A stretch of 20,400 nucleotides of DNA from a virus: positions 1 through 20,400 of IMG/VR virus record IMGVR_UViG_3300044858_006403. One strand, given 5' to 3'. The notes beneath the pieces were generated by a model, which did not search any database, had not been told where the DNA came from, and saw only the letters and a list, made by a program, of their open reading frames with translations. Position numbers and translations under genes: made by a program. Positions 1 through 7,477 of this stretch are shown piece after piece. The first letter of the stretch is position 1; every line of letters begins with the position of its first letter.

Positions 1-691
1 CAGCCACACGACGAGCAAATGTCAGATTTTCGTCGTCCATTTCCATGAGCGATATTTTTGCGCCAAGCATTCCTGAGAGTTGCTTTTCAATTTCCAACTT
101 GTTCGGCTTTTCATCATCCATCATCATGACGGAGCTATCTTCGCCGTATGGGTCATCTGTCTTCACGGAAATTGTGCCAGTCAGTTGATTGGCTCCATGA
201 AGAACTGGAGACACTTCATAAAGCTCCAACTCGTAAATTACGTTTGCCTGAGACTTTTGGTCATACTGTGCGCGCAGGGTTTTATATCCAATCGACCATT
301 CTTGTTCTTCTCCAAAGAAAGCAACCATCGTGAAAGCTTCGCGGCCCTTTTCTGACTGAAGATTAAATTGAACTTTTGCAAATAATCCGCCGATTCCAGC
401 AATCTTCATTTTTAGTGGTAGGCGTGGGTCAGACGGTGGCACCTCGTAAATTTCGAGTACTTTGCCGATTGGGTCATTCCAGTTATGGCCCCACACAACA
501 CGCGGCTTGCGGCGCTGAAGACTCTTCGTAAAAGCACCACTTGCGCAAATATCACCAACAGAGTCTTTATTGCCGATTCCAGCTACAAAGCACTCAACAA
601 TTCCTTGCATCTCATCGAGATTGACGGAGCCGGCTTTCTGTGAAGCAGAGCCAAGGGATGTCGACTTATATTCAAAGTGGTCAGTGGTCAT
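1..691 (-). CDS. Prohead maturation protease (HK97 family), C-terminus cut by window edge
   Basis: My own translation from the ATG at 691-689 stays open to the window edge and gives about 230 residues. The protein has the pattern of caudoviral prohead proteases: an early segment NLDEMQGIVECF and the stretch DSVGDICASGAFTKSL near residues 43-58. A His follows in VVWGHNW (H69) and a Ser in EWSIGYK (S133), which fit the His and Ser of this serine protease family. Such enzymes cut the scaffold and delta domain of the capsid protein during head maturation. The gene follows the portal on the same strand, as is usual, so the major capsid protein should lie beyond position 1. No strong Shine-Dalgarno site precedes the start. 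The tail after residue 180 is acidic and Met-rich (VMMMDDEKP). Assignment is confident; the third catalytic residue was not identified. Confidence 0.88.
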   Translation of the reverse strand, partial: MTTDHFEYKSTSLGSASQKAGSVNLDEMQGIVECFVAGIGNKDSVGDICASGAFTKSLQRRKPRVVWGHNWNDPIGKVLEIYEVPPSDPRLPLKMKIAGIGGLFAKVQFNLQSEKGREAFTMVAFFGEEQEWSIGYKTLRAQYDQKSQANVIYELELYEVSPVLHGANQLTGTISVKTDDPYGEDSSVMMMDDEKPNKLEIEKQLSGMLGAKISLMEMDDENLTFARRVA

Positions 692-700
692 TTAATTCGC

Positions 701-794
701 TTTCACTAAGACTCAATAGATAATAAACGACCAGATAAATCTGCAGTGCAAGTATTGAGAATTGCTTTTCTTTTACAGAAACTATTTAGTGAAA
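701..794. repeat. 9-bp inverted repeat across the portal-protease spacer
   Basis: TTTCACTAA at 701-709 is the exact reverse complement of TTAGTGAAA at 786-794, with 76 bases between the arms. The arms sit at the two ends of the noncoding spacer between portal and prohead protease. No T-run follows either arm, so it does not look like a classical terminator. It could fold in the minus-strand transcript, or be chance. Confidence 0.35.
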
Positions 795-797
795 TAG

Positions 798-2864
798 TTA
801 GAACTGAGCGAAGTTCCAGGCTCGGCGTGTCTCTTCTTCAGCAATTTCGACATGTTCTTTTGCAAGAAGATTTGCATACATTTCAATTAGCTCTTGTCTG
901 AAGGATGAAAATCTTCGCTCTTCGTCAGAATAAACAAACGATTTAAGCATTATTTCATTGATATTAAAGGCTGTCTGCTCATTTATTTTTTTGATATTTG
1001 CAACGTGTGAATCAACAGCTCTCAAGAAATCTAGAGGCGGTATAGCTCTTGGCGACAAACCCTTTACATGCATTCTTTCACGTTTTGATTCATGCGAGTC
1101 ATTGATAATCGCGGAAACAACTGGCTTTAAGTCATCTTCAAATTGCTTATTCCATGAGTCAATCGAGAGTATTGAATCGATGTCAAGCGTTCCAGCCATG
1201 AGCCCTTTTCTTGCCTTGCTTCCACCAGACTTTTCCAGTACAACTCGTTGCTGTCTTTCCAGAATTCTCTCAATTCCTCGTGAAAGTATTTCCGACCAAC
1301 GCTCAATTGAAGTTTCTGTTCTGTCTTCGACAGCTGGCTCAGCTGATTTGTACTGCATCTCGCCGCTTTCTGCGGTGAGCGCTCCAGGCGGAGTTGGTGC
1401 AGCTCCAGTTTGCAATGCGGCTGCTTCTGGCGGGAGTGTACTTTGAGCAAGCTCGCCTGTTTGTGCAACCTCGGCCATTGCGCCCTGCATCGTGTTCGGG
1501 TCAAGGGGGATGTTTTCCATCGGTGGGGCCTGACCTGGCATTGGCGGCATTCCAGGAATTGGTGGCATACCGGGAGCTCCAGGCATACCTGGGGCTGCAC
1601 CAGGGACCATTGCAGCGTTCTCGTCCATCTTCTTCTTTGTATTCGCAATCGGAATTAAGTTTGGATTAGCGAGGAGTGAGTCAGCAAGGTCGGACTCAAC
1701 TTCTTTTCTTGAGGAACCAATTCGGTATTCGTTTCCGCTTATCAATCCAGCCTGAAACTCTGTAAGCAAATATCTATCGCGCTCTTGCTTGTACAACTGA
1801 AGAATTGGAACTTCGCTCGTATCGAAGTCGACATAGTTTTTATCGTCCAACTCATCAAGTGCTCGCGCAATCGGTTCTAGGTGCGGCAACATTGTTTCCA
1901 TCCAGAAGACACGTATTTCTTCCGCAGCATTGCTGAATGTTCTTCCAGCTGCGTTTCCTATTACTGATTCCGGCACACCGAATGCAGCAAGAATTTCTTC
2001 TTTCGTAACTTGGCGCATCTGGATATACGCGGCATCGCGCGGGCTCGCTGATGTGTCAACAAAATCAACGCCATCGTCTGCTGCGATTACTGTTGTATGT
2101 CCAGTCTTGGATAGGTTGCCACGGAACCTGCTCTTTAATTCTTCTTTATCGTCTTCATCTATTTCTCCACGGACTACAAGCAAGCCGCCAGGACGGCCGT
2201 CATTAAGGAGATAGTTTCTGTTGTAGAGCTTCGCAAGATTTTCAATTTCAATAGCTACACCAGCAGCCTCGAGCGGAGTAAGTGACAGATATGGGTCAAG
2301 TGGGTGTGGACGGCGAATCCAGCAAACATCTTCTGGCTTAAGTATTACCTTTTCTCCGTAGGGCATGGCAACTTCATAGCCGGAAACAAATGTTTTCGGA
2401 TGAGGGATTGGCGCCGTTGCCTGTGGTGGTAGAAGATTAAGTGCGATTATTCCGCCGTCTCTTCCGCGTATTTTCTCAATAAATGCTCCGCGCGTACCAA
2501 GAAGAAGCTGTGCAGAAAGCCTATATCTAAAGATAAAACTATTTTCCCCAACGTTGGCTCTTGTGTTTAGTAGCTCGAGCAACGTGGAGCGATTTGCTTC
2601 TTTACCAACTATTATCTCGCCCTTGTTGGAATTATCTTTTCGAAGAATCACTGGCAGTCGTGCCTGATTACCGGCAATTGCATCAATACACCTGTTTACC
2701 CAGGTGATTTTGGACATGCCCTCGCGATATGCGCGTTCAATGTCCCATGAATCTCGATATGGTTTATGTACAAGACCTGGGTTTGCCGAAATTGGTGCAC
2801 CAAAGGCAATCTGCTTTGAGTCAGACGACTTGAGTGATTTATCTTTTGGAGAGTTCCAGCCCAT
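798..2864 (-). CDS. Portal protein (HK97/SPP1-type) with long C-terminal extension
   Basis: The 688-residue protein forms the dodecameric vertex through which DNA enters the head and to which the terminase docks. Residues 40-400 read as a typical portal: WVNRCIDAIAGNQARLPV (about 55-72), a central NDGRPGGLLVVRGEID (about 221-236), and VTKEEILAAFGVPESVIG (about 286-303) followed by an NAAEEIRVFWMETMLPHLE helix region. Residues 413-495 are a low-complexity linker rich in Pro, Met, Gly and Ala, with repeats of the type PGMP. Residues 515-688 form an additional charged, probably helical domain. HK97-type portals are usually around 400-500 residues, so this extension is unusual. The gene lies 7 bases after the small membrane protein and upstream of the protease, all on the minus strand. 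The role is certain in outline; the C-terminal domain is unassigned. Confidence 0.9.
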   Translation of the reverse strand: MGWNSPKDKSLKSSDSKQIAFGAPISANPGLVHKPYRDSWDIERAYREGMSKITWVNRCIDAIAGNQARLPVILRKDNSNKGEIIVGKEANRSTLLELLNTRANVGENSFIFRYRLSAQLLLGTRGAFIEKIRGRDGGIIALNLLPPQATAPIPHPKTFVSGYEVAMPYGEKVILKPEDVCWIRRPHPLDPYLSLTPLEAAGVAIEIENLAKLYNRNYLLNDGRPGGLLVVRGEIDEDDKEELKSRFRGNLSKTGHTTVIAADDGVDFVDTSASPRDAAYIQMRQVTKEEILAAFGVPESVIGNAAGRTFSNAAEEIRVFWMETMLPHLEPIARALDELDDKNYVDFDTSEVPILQLYKQERDRYLLTEFQAGLISGNEYRIGSSRKEVESDLADSLLANPNLIPIANTKKKMDENAAMVPGAAPGMPGAPGMPPIPGMPPMPGQAPPMENIPLDPNTMQGAMAEVAQTGELAQSTLPPEAAALQTGAAPTPPGALTAESGEMQYKSAEPAVEDRTETSIERWSEILSRGIERILERQQRVVLEKSGGSKARKGLMAGTLDIDSILSIDSWNKQFEDDLKPVVSAIINDSHESKRERMHVKGLSPRAIPPLDFLRAVDSHVANIKKINEQTAFNINEIMLKSFVYSDEERRFSSFRQELIEMYANLLAKEHVEIAEEETRRAWNFAQF

Positions 2865-2871
2865 ATTTTAT

Positions 2872-3072
2872 TTACTCAAGCCCTAATAGAAATCCGAATA
2901 TTCCACAACCGATACCAGCAACAATCAAACCGACGGGCATGGCAATGAGACCAGCACCAATACTTGTTAATAGTATAAACGAAACCATGAATAAATTAGC
3001 GAAAGTACGCCTGTTGTACACTGTCTTTGCCCTGGAACTGACTTTATTAACTGCTTCTTTTAATTTGGGCAT
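2872..3072 (-). CDS. Small two-helix membrane protein upstream of portal
   Basis: The reading frame could be extended to 3216, but that would run into the terminase gene on the opposite strand. I choose the ATG at 3072-3070, which gives 66 residues starting MPKLKEAVNK. The first 25 residues are basic and polar. After them come two hydrophobic segments, roughly 26-43 (ANLFMVSFILLTSIGAGL) and 45-63 (MPVGLIVAGIGCGIFGFLL), so it should sit in the membrane as a hairpin. It is the first gene of the minus-strand head block and ends 7 bases before the portal start. Function is unknown. A holin-like role fits the size and topology but the neighbourhood gives no lysin, so this stays a guess. No clear Shine-Dalgarno site was seen. 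Confidence 0.6.
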   Translation of the reverse strand: MPKLKEAVNKVSSRAKTVYNRRTFANLFMVSFILLTSIGAGLIAMPVGLIVAGIGCGIFGFLLGLE

Positions 3073-3134
3073 ATAAGATACAGTAGCGCATAATTTACGA
3101 TTGTCCGTGGACAAGAAGACGCCGAGATATTTAC
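3073..3134. promoter_or_regulatory. Divergent promoter region with a TTGTCC-GT-GGACAA palindrome
   Basis: This 62-base spacer separates the leftward head block from the rightward terminase block, so promoters in both directions are expected here. Directly visible is a 6-bp inverted repeat, TTGTCC (3101-3106) and GGACAA (3109-3114), with a 2-base centre. That layout is typical of a dimeric regulator's operator. On the plus strand CATAAT (3089-3094) could be a -10 box, with a poor -35 (TTGGGC, 3065-3070) 18 bases away. This would start transcription at the palindrome. Promoter boxes are weak; the palindrome is clear. Confidence 0.4.
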
Positions 3135-4448
3135 ATGACACAAAAACCGAATTGGGCTGAAGTTCTCGAATATCTGCAACCCAAGATGCCTCCCTTCTGC
3201 CCAGAAGAGCCATCAATAAACCAAAGAGTTTTTTTAAGAACTAATTCAATAGAAGCCCTATTTGGTGGTGCAGCAGGTGGTGGAAAGTCAAGCGCTTTGC
3301 TAATGGCTGCTCTCCAGTATGTAGATGTGCCTGGGTATTCGGCCATTCTTTTCCGTAGAACTTTCGCTGACCTTTCGCTTCCCGGAGCCCTGATGGACCG
3401 CTTTAAGTCCTGGATGTCCAACTACGATGATGTGCATTGGAATGCAAATAGCTTCATCGCCACTTTCCCATCTGGCGCCCGCATTTCATTCGGGTATCTA
3501 AATAATGCCAATGACTATTTACGCTATAAAGGCTCGGAATTTCAGTTCATTGGAATGGACGAAGTAACCGAAATCCGTGAATCTGATTATCGATACCTAT
3601 TCTCCCGTTTGCGTCGCCCTGCGAGCGGACCAATTTCTCAAGTGCCATTAAGAATGCGTTCAGCATCAAACCCTGCTCCCAACTGGGTTAGACAGAGATT
3701 CATTGTTGAGGGTCGTCAGGAAAACCGCATTTTCGTTCCATCTAAGTTGACCGACAACCCAGGAATTGACGCTGAATCGTACCGACAGGCCCTTGCTGCA
3801 CTTGACCCCGTGGAAAGACGTCGCCTAGAAATGGGCGACTGGTGGTCGACAACGCTCGGAACTCTTTTTGAAAGAACTTCATTTATTATTATCGACCCAG
3901 AAGAAATCCCTGAAATCAAAAGTTCTGCCCGTGTTGTTAGATTTTGGGACCTTGCTGCCACCGAACCATCCCAGAGCAACCCGAATCCAGACTATACGGT
4001 CGGAACGTTGATGATGTTTGACGGCGGTGTTGCCTACATTCTGGATGTAAAACGAGCACGAGTAAAAGGTGAAAAAGTAGAGCAGCTGATTGCCCAGACA
4101 GCTCAGGAAGATGGTCTGGGAGTATCAATACGAATGGAACAAGAACCAGGTTCGTCGGGTAAAGCACTTGCCGACCAATATGCCAGGTATGTGGTTCCTG
4201 GGTACGATTTTGGGGCAATACGTTCTACTGGAGACAAAGAAACTCGCGCACGGCCATTCGCCGCCGCTGCAGCCAACGGAAATGTACGTATTATTCGTGC
4301 ACCTTGGCTGACTGCATGGATGGATGAATTTTCATCTTTCCCCGAAGCCTGCGACCACGACGACCAGGTCGACTCAGCTGTCGGAGCATTTACGTTTTTA
4401 ACTGGCCTGGGGTTGCCACAGAGAAAGCGTGTCTCTATACTGATTTAG
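3135..4448 (+). CDS. terL: Terminase large subunit (TerL)
   Basis: This is the packaging motor ATPase and headful or cos nuclease, which cuts concatemers and pumps DNA through the portal. The 437 residues show the full two-domain plan. The ATPase domain has Walker A GGAAGGGKSS (44-53), Walker B FIGMDEVTE with D142/E143, and a coupling SNP-type motif ASNP (177-180). The C-terminal RNase H-like nuclease domain has D272 in FWDLAA, D286 in NPDYTVG, and an acidic cluster DHDDQVDSA with D409, D410 and D413. The length fits the family. The ATG at 3135 is used because it is the first in frame and falls after the divergent spacer. The gene points away from the portal, which is unusual since terL normally precedes portal on the same strand. 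No small terminase was recognised next to it. Confidence 0.95.
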   Translation: MTQKPNWAEVLEYLQPKMPPFCPEEPSINQRVFLRTNSIEALFGGAAGGGKSSALLMAALQYVDVPGYSAILFRRTFADLSLPGALMDRFKSWMSNYDDVHWNANSFIATFPSGARISFGYLNNANDYLRYKGSEFQFIGMDEVTEIRESDYRYLFSRLRRPASGPISQVPLRMRSASNPAPNWVRQRFIVEGRQENRIFVPSKLTDNPGIDAESYRQALAALDPVERRRLEMGDWWSTTLGTLFERTSFIIIDPEEIPEIKSSARVVRFWDLAATEPSQSNPNPDYTVGTLMMFDGGVAYILDVKRARVKGEKVEQLIAQTAQEDGLGVSIRMEQEPGSSGKALADQYARYVVPGYDFGAIRSTGDKETRARPFAAAAANGNVRIIRAPWLTAWMDEFSSFPEACDHDDQVDSAVGAFTFLTGLGLPQRKRVSILI

Positions 4449-4487
4449 TAATTACTTAAACTACTACTGAATTAAAGGGGCAATAAA

Positions 4488-4991
4488 ATGAATGCTGTAG
4501 AAAAGATAGAGCAGATTCGCGCACTGATTACCGAACTGGATTCAGAACTTCAGTCCATTGCTGACTCTGATGTTGAGATTCCAATTGCTTGTGGAATTTT
4601 GGCAGACATCAATTTCCTTAAGCGAGACCTAACTTTTGTTTATGACGGGTACGCACACCTTGTTGGCAAAATCATGGGGTCAACTGAATCAATCAAATTG
4701 GACAACGGCGCAGAAATCGAGAAGAAATCTTCATACGACAGAAAGTCGTGGGACCACAAGGCGCTTGCTTCTGCGGTTTCGGACAAGTTGGTGAAGATGT
4801 CCATTGACATGGATACCGGCGAAGTACTGAAGTCACCACGAGAAATAGCCATGGATATGGTTACGTATTGTGCTCCGTCATATTGGCGAGTGAAAGAGTT
4901 GAACAAGATTGGAATCAATCCAGACAATTATTGCGAAGTTGGCGAACTGAAGACTAGCATTATTGTCCGTAAGCCAAAAGATTCCGAATAA
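4488..4991 (+). CDS. Unknown protein ahead of the recombination genes
   Basis: A 167-residue protein with a good Shine-Dalgarno site (AAAGGGGC, 8 bases before ATG). The N-terminal third is helical with heptad-like hydrophobics (MNAVEKIEQIRALITELDSE). The C-terminal part includes DMVTYCAPSYWRVKELNKIG and a positively charged end. No catalytic motif or membrane segment is visible. It is 39 bases after terL and 30 bases before the Rad52-like gene, in one plus-strand unit. This position suggests a role in DNA recombination or replication, but that is inference only. I do not recognise the family. Confidence 0.75.
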   Translation: MNAVEKIEQIRALITELDSELQSIADSDVEIPIACGILADINFLKRDLTFVYDGYAHLVGKIMGSTESIKLDNGAEIEKKSSYDRKSWDHKALASAVSDKLVKMSIDMDTGEVLKSPREIAMDMVTYCAPSYWRVKELNKIGINPDNYCEVGELKTSIIVRKPKDSE

Positions 4992-5021
4992 ATACACCAC
5001 CAACAAGGGATACAAAACATC

Positions 5022-5738
5022 ATGGAACAAAATCAAGTAAAAGACGCTTCATCAATCATGAAGGAACTGTATGCGCAGTTCCCACAAGAATCAGAACGCA
5101 CAATCGTCAAGAGCGGCGTATCACTTGTTTACTTGCCAATCAGCGAAGTAATCAATCGACTAAACAAGGTTCTCGGCGTGGAGGGCTGGTCATTTGAAAT
5201 TATTTCAGTTCGTCGCGACGAAATTGACCAAGACGAATTGGTAGCACACGTTGCGCTTACTGCAGAGATTGGCGACAAGCGAGTGGTTAAACATGGATTT
5301 GGTGGCTCAAACGTAAAGCGCGCTAAGAGCAATCAAAAGCCAGTTGACCTTGGAAATGACTTTAAGGGCGCGGTTTCTGATGCGTTAAAGAAGGCTGCCC
5401 AACAATTGGGAGTCGGTCTCTATCTTGCTCGCTCGGTTGACGCTATGGACGCCGAAGACGCAATTCTTCTTGATGCATCAGATGATGGTTTTGCGCGTAT
5501 TCCAGAACAGGTTCCAACACCTGCGCTTTCTGAGCTTGAGGAAAAATGGAATACTTTCATCGATATCACCAAGGGGCTGAAGAAAGAACAGAAGGAAGAG
5601 TTGAACTCGTTCTGGTCAACCCACTCTGGAGGCCGACCAAAGCCGACGAAGTCAAGTGCCACAATCGAGGACTTGCAAGCACTCATCACAGAGGCATTGC
5701 GAATTCAGTTTGGTGGGCAGTATGTCACTAATTCCTGA
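5022..5738 (+). CDS. Rad52/22-like single-strand annealing protein
   Basis: The 238-residue protein resembles phage Rad52-type annealing recombinases, which coat single-stranded DNA and anneal complementary strands. The diagnostic features are VYLPISEVINRLNKVLG and GWSFEI (residues 36-60), then beta strands LVAHVALTAEIGDKRVVKHG (73-92), then NDFKGAVSDALKKAAQQLG and VGLYL (112-135). This order matches the conserved core of the Rad52/22 family. Residues after 150 are a variable, acidic and flexible tail. The start has an AAGGGA site. The next gene, a RecB/Cas4-like nuclease, begins inside its 3' end, so the two are translationally coupled. Phage two-component recombinases pair an exonuclease with such an annealing protein, and the context fits. 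Confidence 0.8.
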   Translation: MEQNQVKDASSIMKELYAQFPQESERTIVKSGVSLVYLPISEVINRLNKVLGVEGWSFEIISVRRDEIDQDELVAHVALTAEIGDKRVVKHGFGGSNVKRAKSNQKPVDLGNDFKGAVSDALKKAAQQLGVGLYLARSVDAMDAEDAILLDASDDGFARIPEQVPTPALSELEEKWNTFIDITKGLKKEQKEELNSFWSTHSGGRPKPTKSSATIEDLQALITEALRIQFGGQYVTNS

Positions 5739-6504
5739 TGGTGGATTTGTCGCTCCAGAGTTTCTATCCCCATCATCACTGGGAACGTTCAGGCAGTGTC
5801 CGCAAAAATTTAAGTACAGCAAAATAGATGGTCTCCATGACCCAAGTGGCCAAGAAGCAATTCTTGGAAATTTCGTTCACGACGTACTTGAAGATTTGTA
5901 CAAACTTCCGCCAGAACTTAGAACTCTTGAGCAGGCAAAAGACCTTGCTCGCAACCAATGGGCGAATAAATGGTCGGCAGAAGCTTCGTCGGTAATTCAC
6001 TCAGAGAAAGAACTCAACAGATTTCGTTGGGCTGCTTGGTGGTGTATTGAGAATCTTTGGCTAATTGAGGACCCGACTACCGTTTCTCCTTTTAGTATGG
6101 AGTCTTACGTTCGCGGAGATATAGGCGGAGTAAAAATTCATGGATTCATCGACAGGCTAAGCGTTAATGGAAATAGCGCAAAAGTTAGTGACTACAAAAC
6201 AGGGAAGACTCCAAAGAAAAATTATCTATCCGACAAATTTTTTCAGTTGATTGTCTACACTCAACTTTTGTCTAGCCTAGACATAGATGTTGACCAAAAG
6301 TCCGTTGAACTCCTCTATTTAAAAGACGGAGTGAAGTTTGAAAAAGATGTTTCACTGGATGACATTAAATCAACCGTTGAGTCAATTCAATCGACAAAAC
6401 AGGAAATTGACAAATGTTGTAAGACCGGTGAATTTGTTGCCAATAAATCTATTCTTTGCAATTGGTGTGGCTTCAAGGGAATCTGCCCTGCGTGGAATAA
6501 TTAA
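5722..6504 (+). CDS. RecB/Cas4-like PD-(D/E)XK nuclease with Fe-S cluster cysteines
   Basis: I start at ATG 5722, overlapping the Rad52-like gene by 17 bases. It has GGTGGG just upstream, and the protein then opens with the family's usual N-terminal motif. The frame is open back to 5656, but that would lie within the previous gene. In the resulting 260 residues: SPSSLGTFRQCPQKF (16-30), H53 in GNFVHDVLE, E127, D144 in GFIDR and D157-Y158-K159 in SDYKTGK. These are the core residues of the RecB/AddB/Cas4 nuclease fold. Cysteines C26, C246, C249 and C255 match the arrangement that holds a 4Fe-4S cluster in Cas4 and AddB. The enzyme should resect DNA ends and supply single strands for the annealing protein encoded just upstream. 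Confidence in the family is high; polarity cannot be told. Confidence 0.88.
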   Translation: MSLIPDGGFVAPEFLSPSSLGTFRQCPQKFKYSKIDGLHDPSGQEAILGNFVHDVLEDLYKLPPELRTLEQAKDLARNQWANKWSAEASSVIHSEKELNRFRWAAWWCIENLWLIEDPTTVSPFSMESYVRGDIGGVKIHGFIDRLSVNGNSAKVSDYKTGKTPKKNYLSDKFFQLIVYTQLLSSLDIDVDQKSVELLYLKDGVKFEKDVSLDDIKSTVESIQSTKQEIDKCCKTGEFVANKSILCNWCGFKGICPAWNN

Positions 6505-6522
6505 AAAATCAAGGAGAAGATA

Positions 6523-7035
6523 ATGCAAGTTTTAAACGATGATTCATTTGCAAGAATGGTTGCGGAAGAGGTGAAGAATAAGCTCTCCCCAACGCATAAG
6601 CAGGTTCTTCTAGAAAAAGAAAACTGGGGAAGATGGAAAGATGCCCTTTTAGCATTGTCCGACAACCTCCAAAATCAAATCGACAATATCGAATCAGATG
6701 CCGAATCAGACAATCTTCGTTATTCCTCGCTTGGGCCAGCTGGCTCCAAGTTAAGTCGAGAAGCAATATCTTATTACGACACGAAAGCAACTCGCGTTAA
6801 GCGGTTTAAGTTTCATGTAGACAAGCGTCTTGACGAAGTCATGAACATGATTGAAACCGGCGCAGAAATACAGACCGATGGATGGGACCAGGTTGAATTT
6901 CTTCGAAGGGCAATCGTCACTCATCGCACCCTTATGCGTTCATTTGACCTTGAAGATACCGCCATCGATAGGGCTCTGTGGTCTACACTTGACAATAAGT
7001 GGCTATTCGATTCCGTCACTAGCGATAATTTGTAA
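6523..7035 (+). CDS. Unknown helical protein
   Basis: A 170-residue protein with a strong Shine-Dalgarno site (AAGGAG, 9 bases before ATG). It looks almost entirely alpha-helical, with charged amphipathic stretches such as NWGRWKDALLALSDNLQNQI (residues about 34-53) and a Tyr/Arg/Lys-rich middle (YYDTKATRVKRFKFHVDKRL). There is no Cys, no recognised motif and no membrane segment. It follows the nuclease gene by 18 bases and precedes the HNH gene by 64 bases. It may be an accessory DNA-processing protein given its neighbours, but nothing in the protein itself proves that. Confidence 0.75.
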   Translation: MQVLNDDSFARMVAEEVKNKLSPTHKQVLLEKENWGRWKDALLALSDNLQNQIDNIESDAESDNLRYSSLGPAGSKLSREAISYYDTKATRVKRFKFHVDKRLDEVMNMIETGAEIQTDGWDQVEFLRRAIVTHRTLMRSFDLEDTAIDRALWSTLDNKWLFDSVTSDNL

Positions 7036-7099
7036 TAAAGCCACACTTAATGTGCCCAGCAGGGAGATTCACGCTCTAAACATGTAATAGGAGATTCGT

Positions 7100-7477
7100 A
7101 TGCTTCGTCGTAAAAAGCCATTGAAGCGCACGCCGATAAAGCGTTCAGCAACAAAAGCAAAGCCGCGAAAAGCAATTCGCAAACGAAGCAAAAAAATGTC
7201 TGATACATATGTGGAGCGCCGAAAGCTTGTTGAGAAAGTTCTTCAAGAAAGACCGCTGTGTGAAGCATGCAAAATATTTGCTACACACGACGGAAAAATA
7301 ACTTTCAATCACCATCTAAGCAGAGACCTGCATGAAGTTATTCGTCGCTCACAGGGCGGTTCGATTCTGGACGAAGAAAATATCCTGGCTGTATGCAGGC
7401 CTTGTCACGCAAGAATTAACGCCAACCCGCAGCTTGCATTCGACCTTGGTTTAGCCAAGCATGGATGGGAACGCTAG
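7100..7477 (+). CDS. HNH endonuclease with Zn-binding cysteines
   Basis: The 125-residue protein has a Lys/Arg-rich N-terminal tail (1-32, MLRRKKPLKRTPIKRS...) and an HNH nuclease core. C54 and C57 (CEAC) and C99 and C102 (CRPC) form a Zn-ribbon. The active-site region reads DLHEVIRRSQGGS (76-88) with H78-E79, N94 in DEENIL and H103 after CRPC. This matches the DxHE-NxxxCxxCH type of phage HNH proteins. Some of these assist terminase cleavage; others are free-standing homing nucleases. A GGAG site lies 8 bases before ATG. It is the last gene of the rightward block and overlaps the next, convergent gene by 4 bases at CTAG, so both stop codons share that tetramer. Confidence 0.88.
   Translation: MLRRKKPLKRTPIKRSATKAKPRKAIRKRSKKMSDTYVERRKLVEKVLQERPLCEACKIFATHDGKITFNHHLSRDLHEVIRRSQGGSILDEENILAVCRPCHARINANPQLAFDLGLAKHGWER

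Noticed and set aside
958-1669. Plus- and minus-strand open frames within the portal gene
   Set aside because: They are shadows of the Pro/Met-rich and helical regions of the portal; the portal frame has clear family motifs.
2872-3216. Long 114-codon version of the small membrane protein
   Set aside because: It would extend more than 80 bases into the oppositely oriented terminase gene. The internal ATG at 3072 fits the spacer and gives a compact protein.
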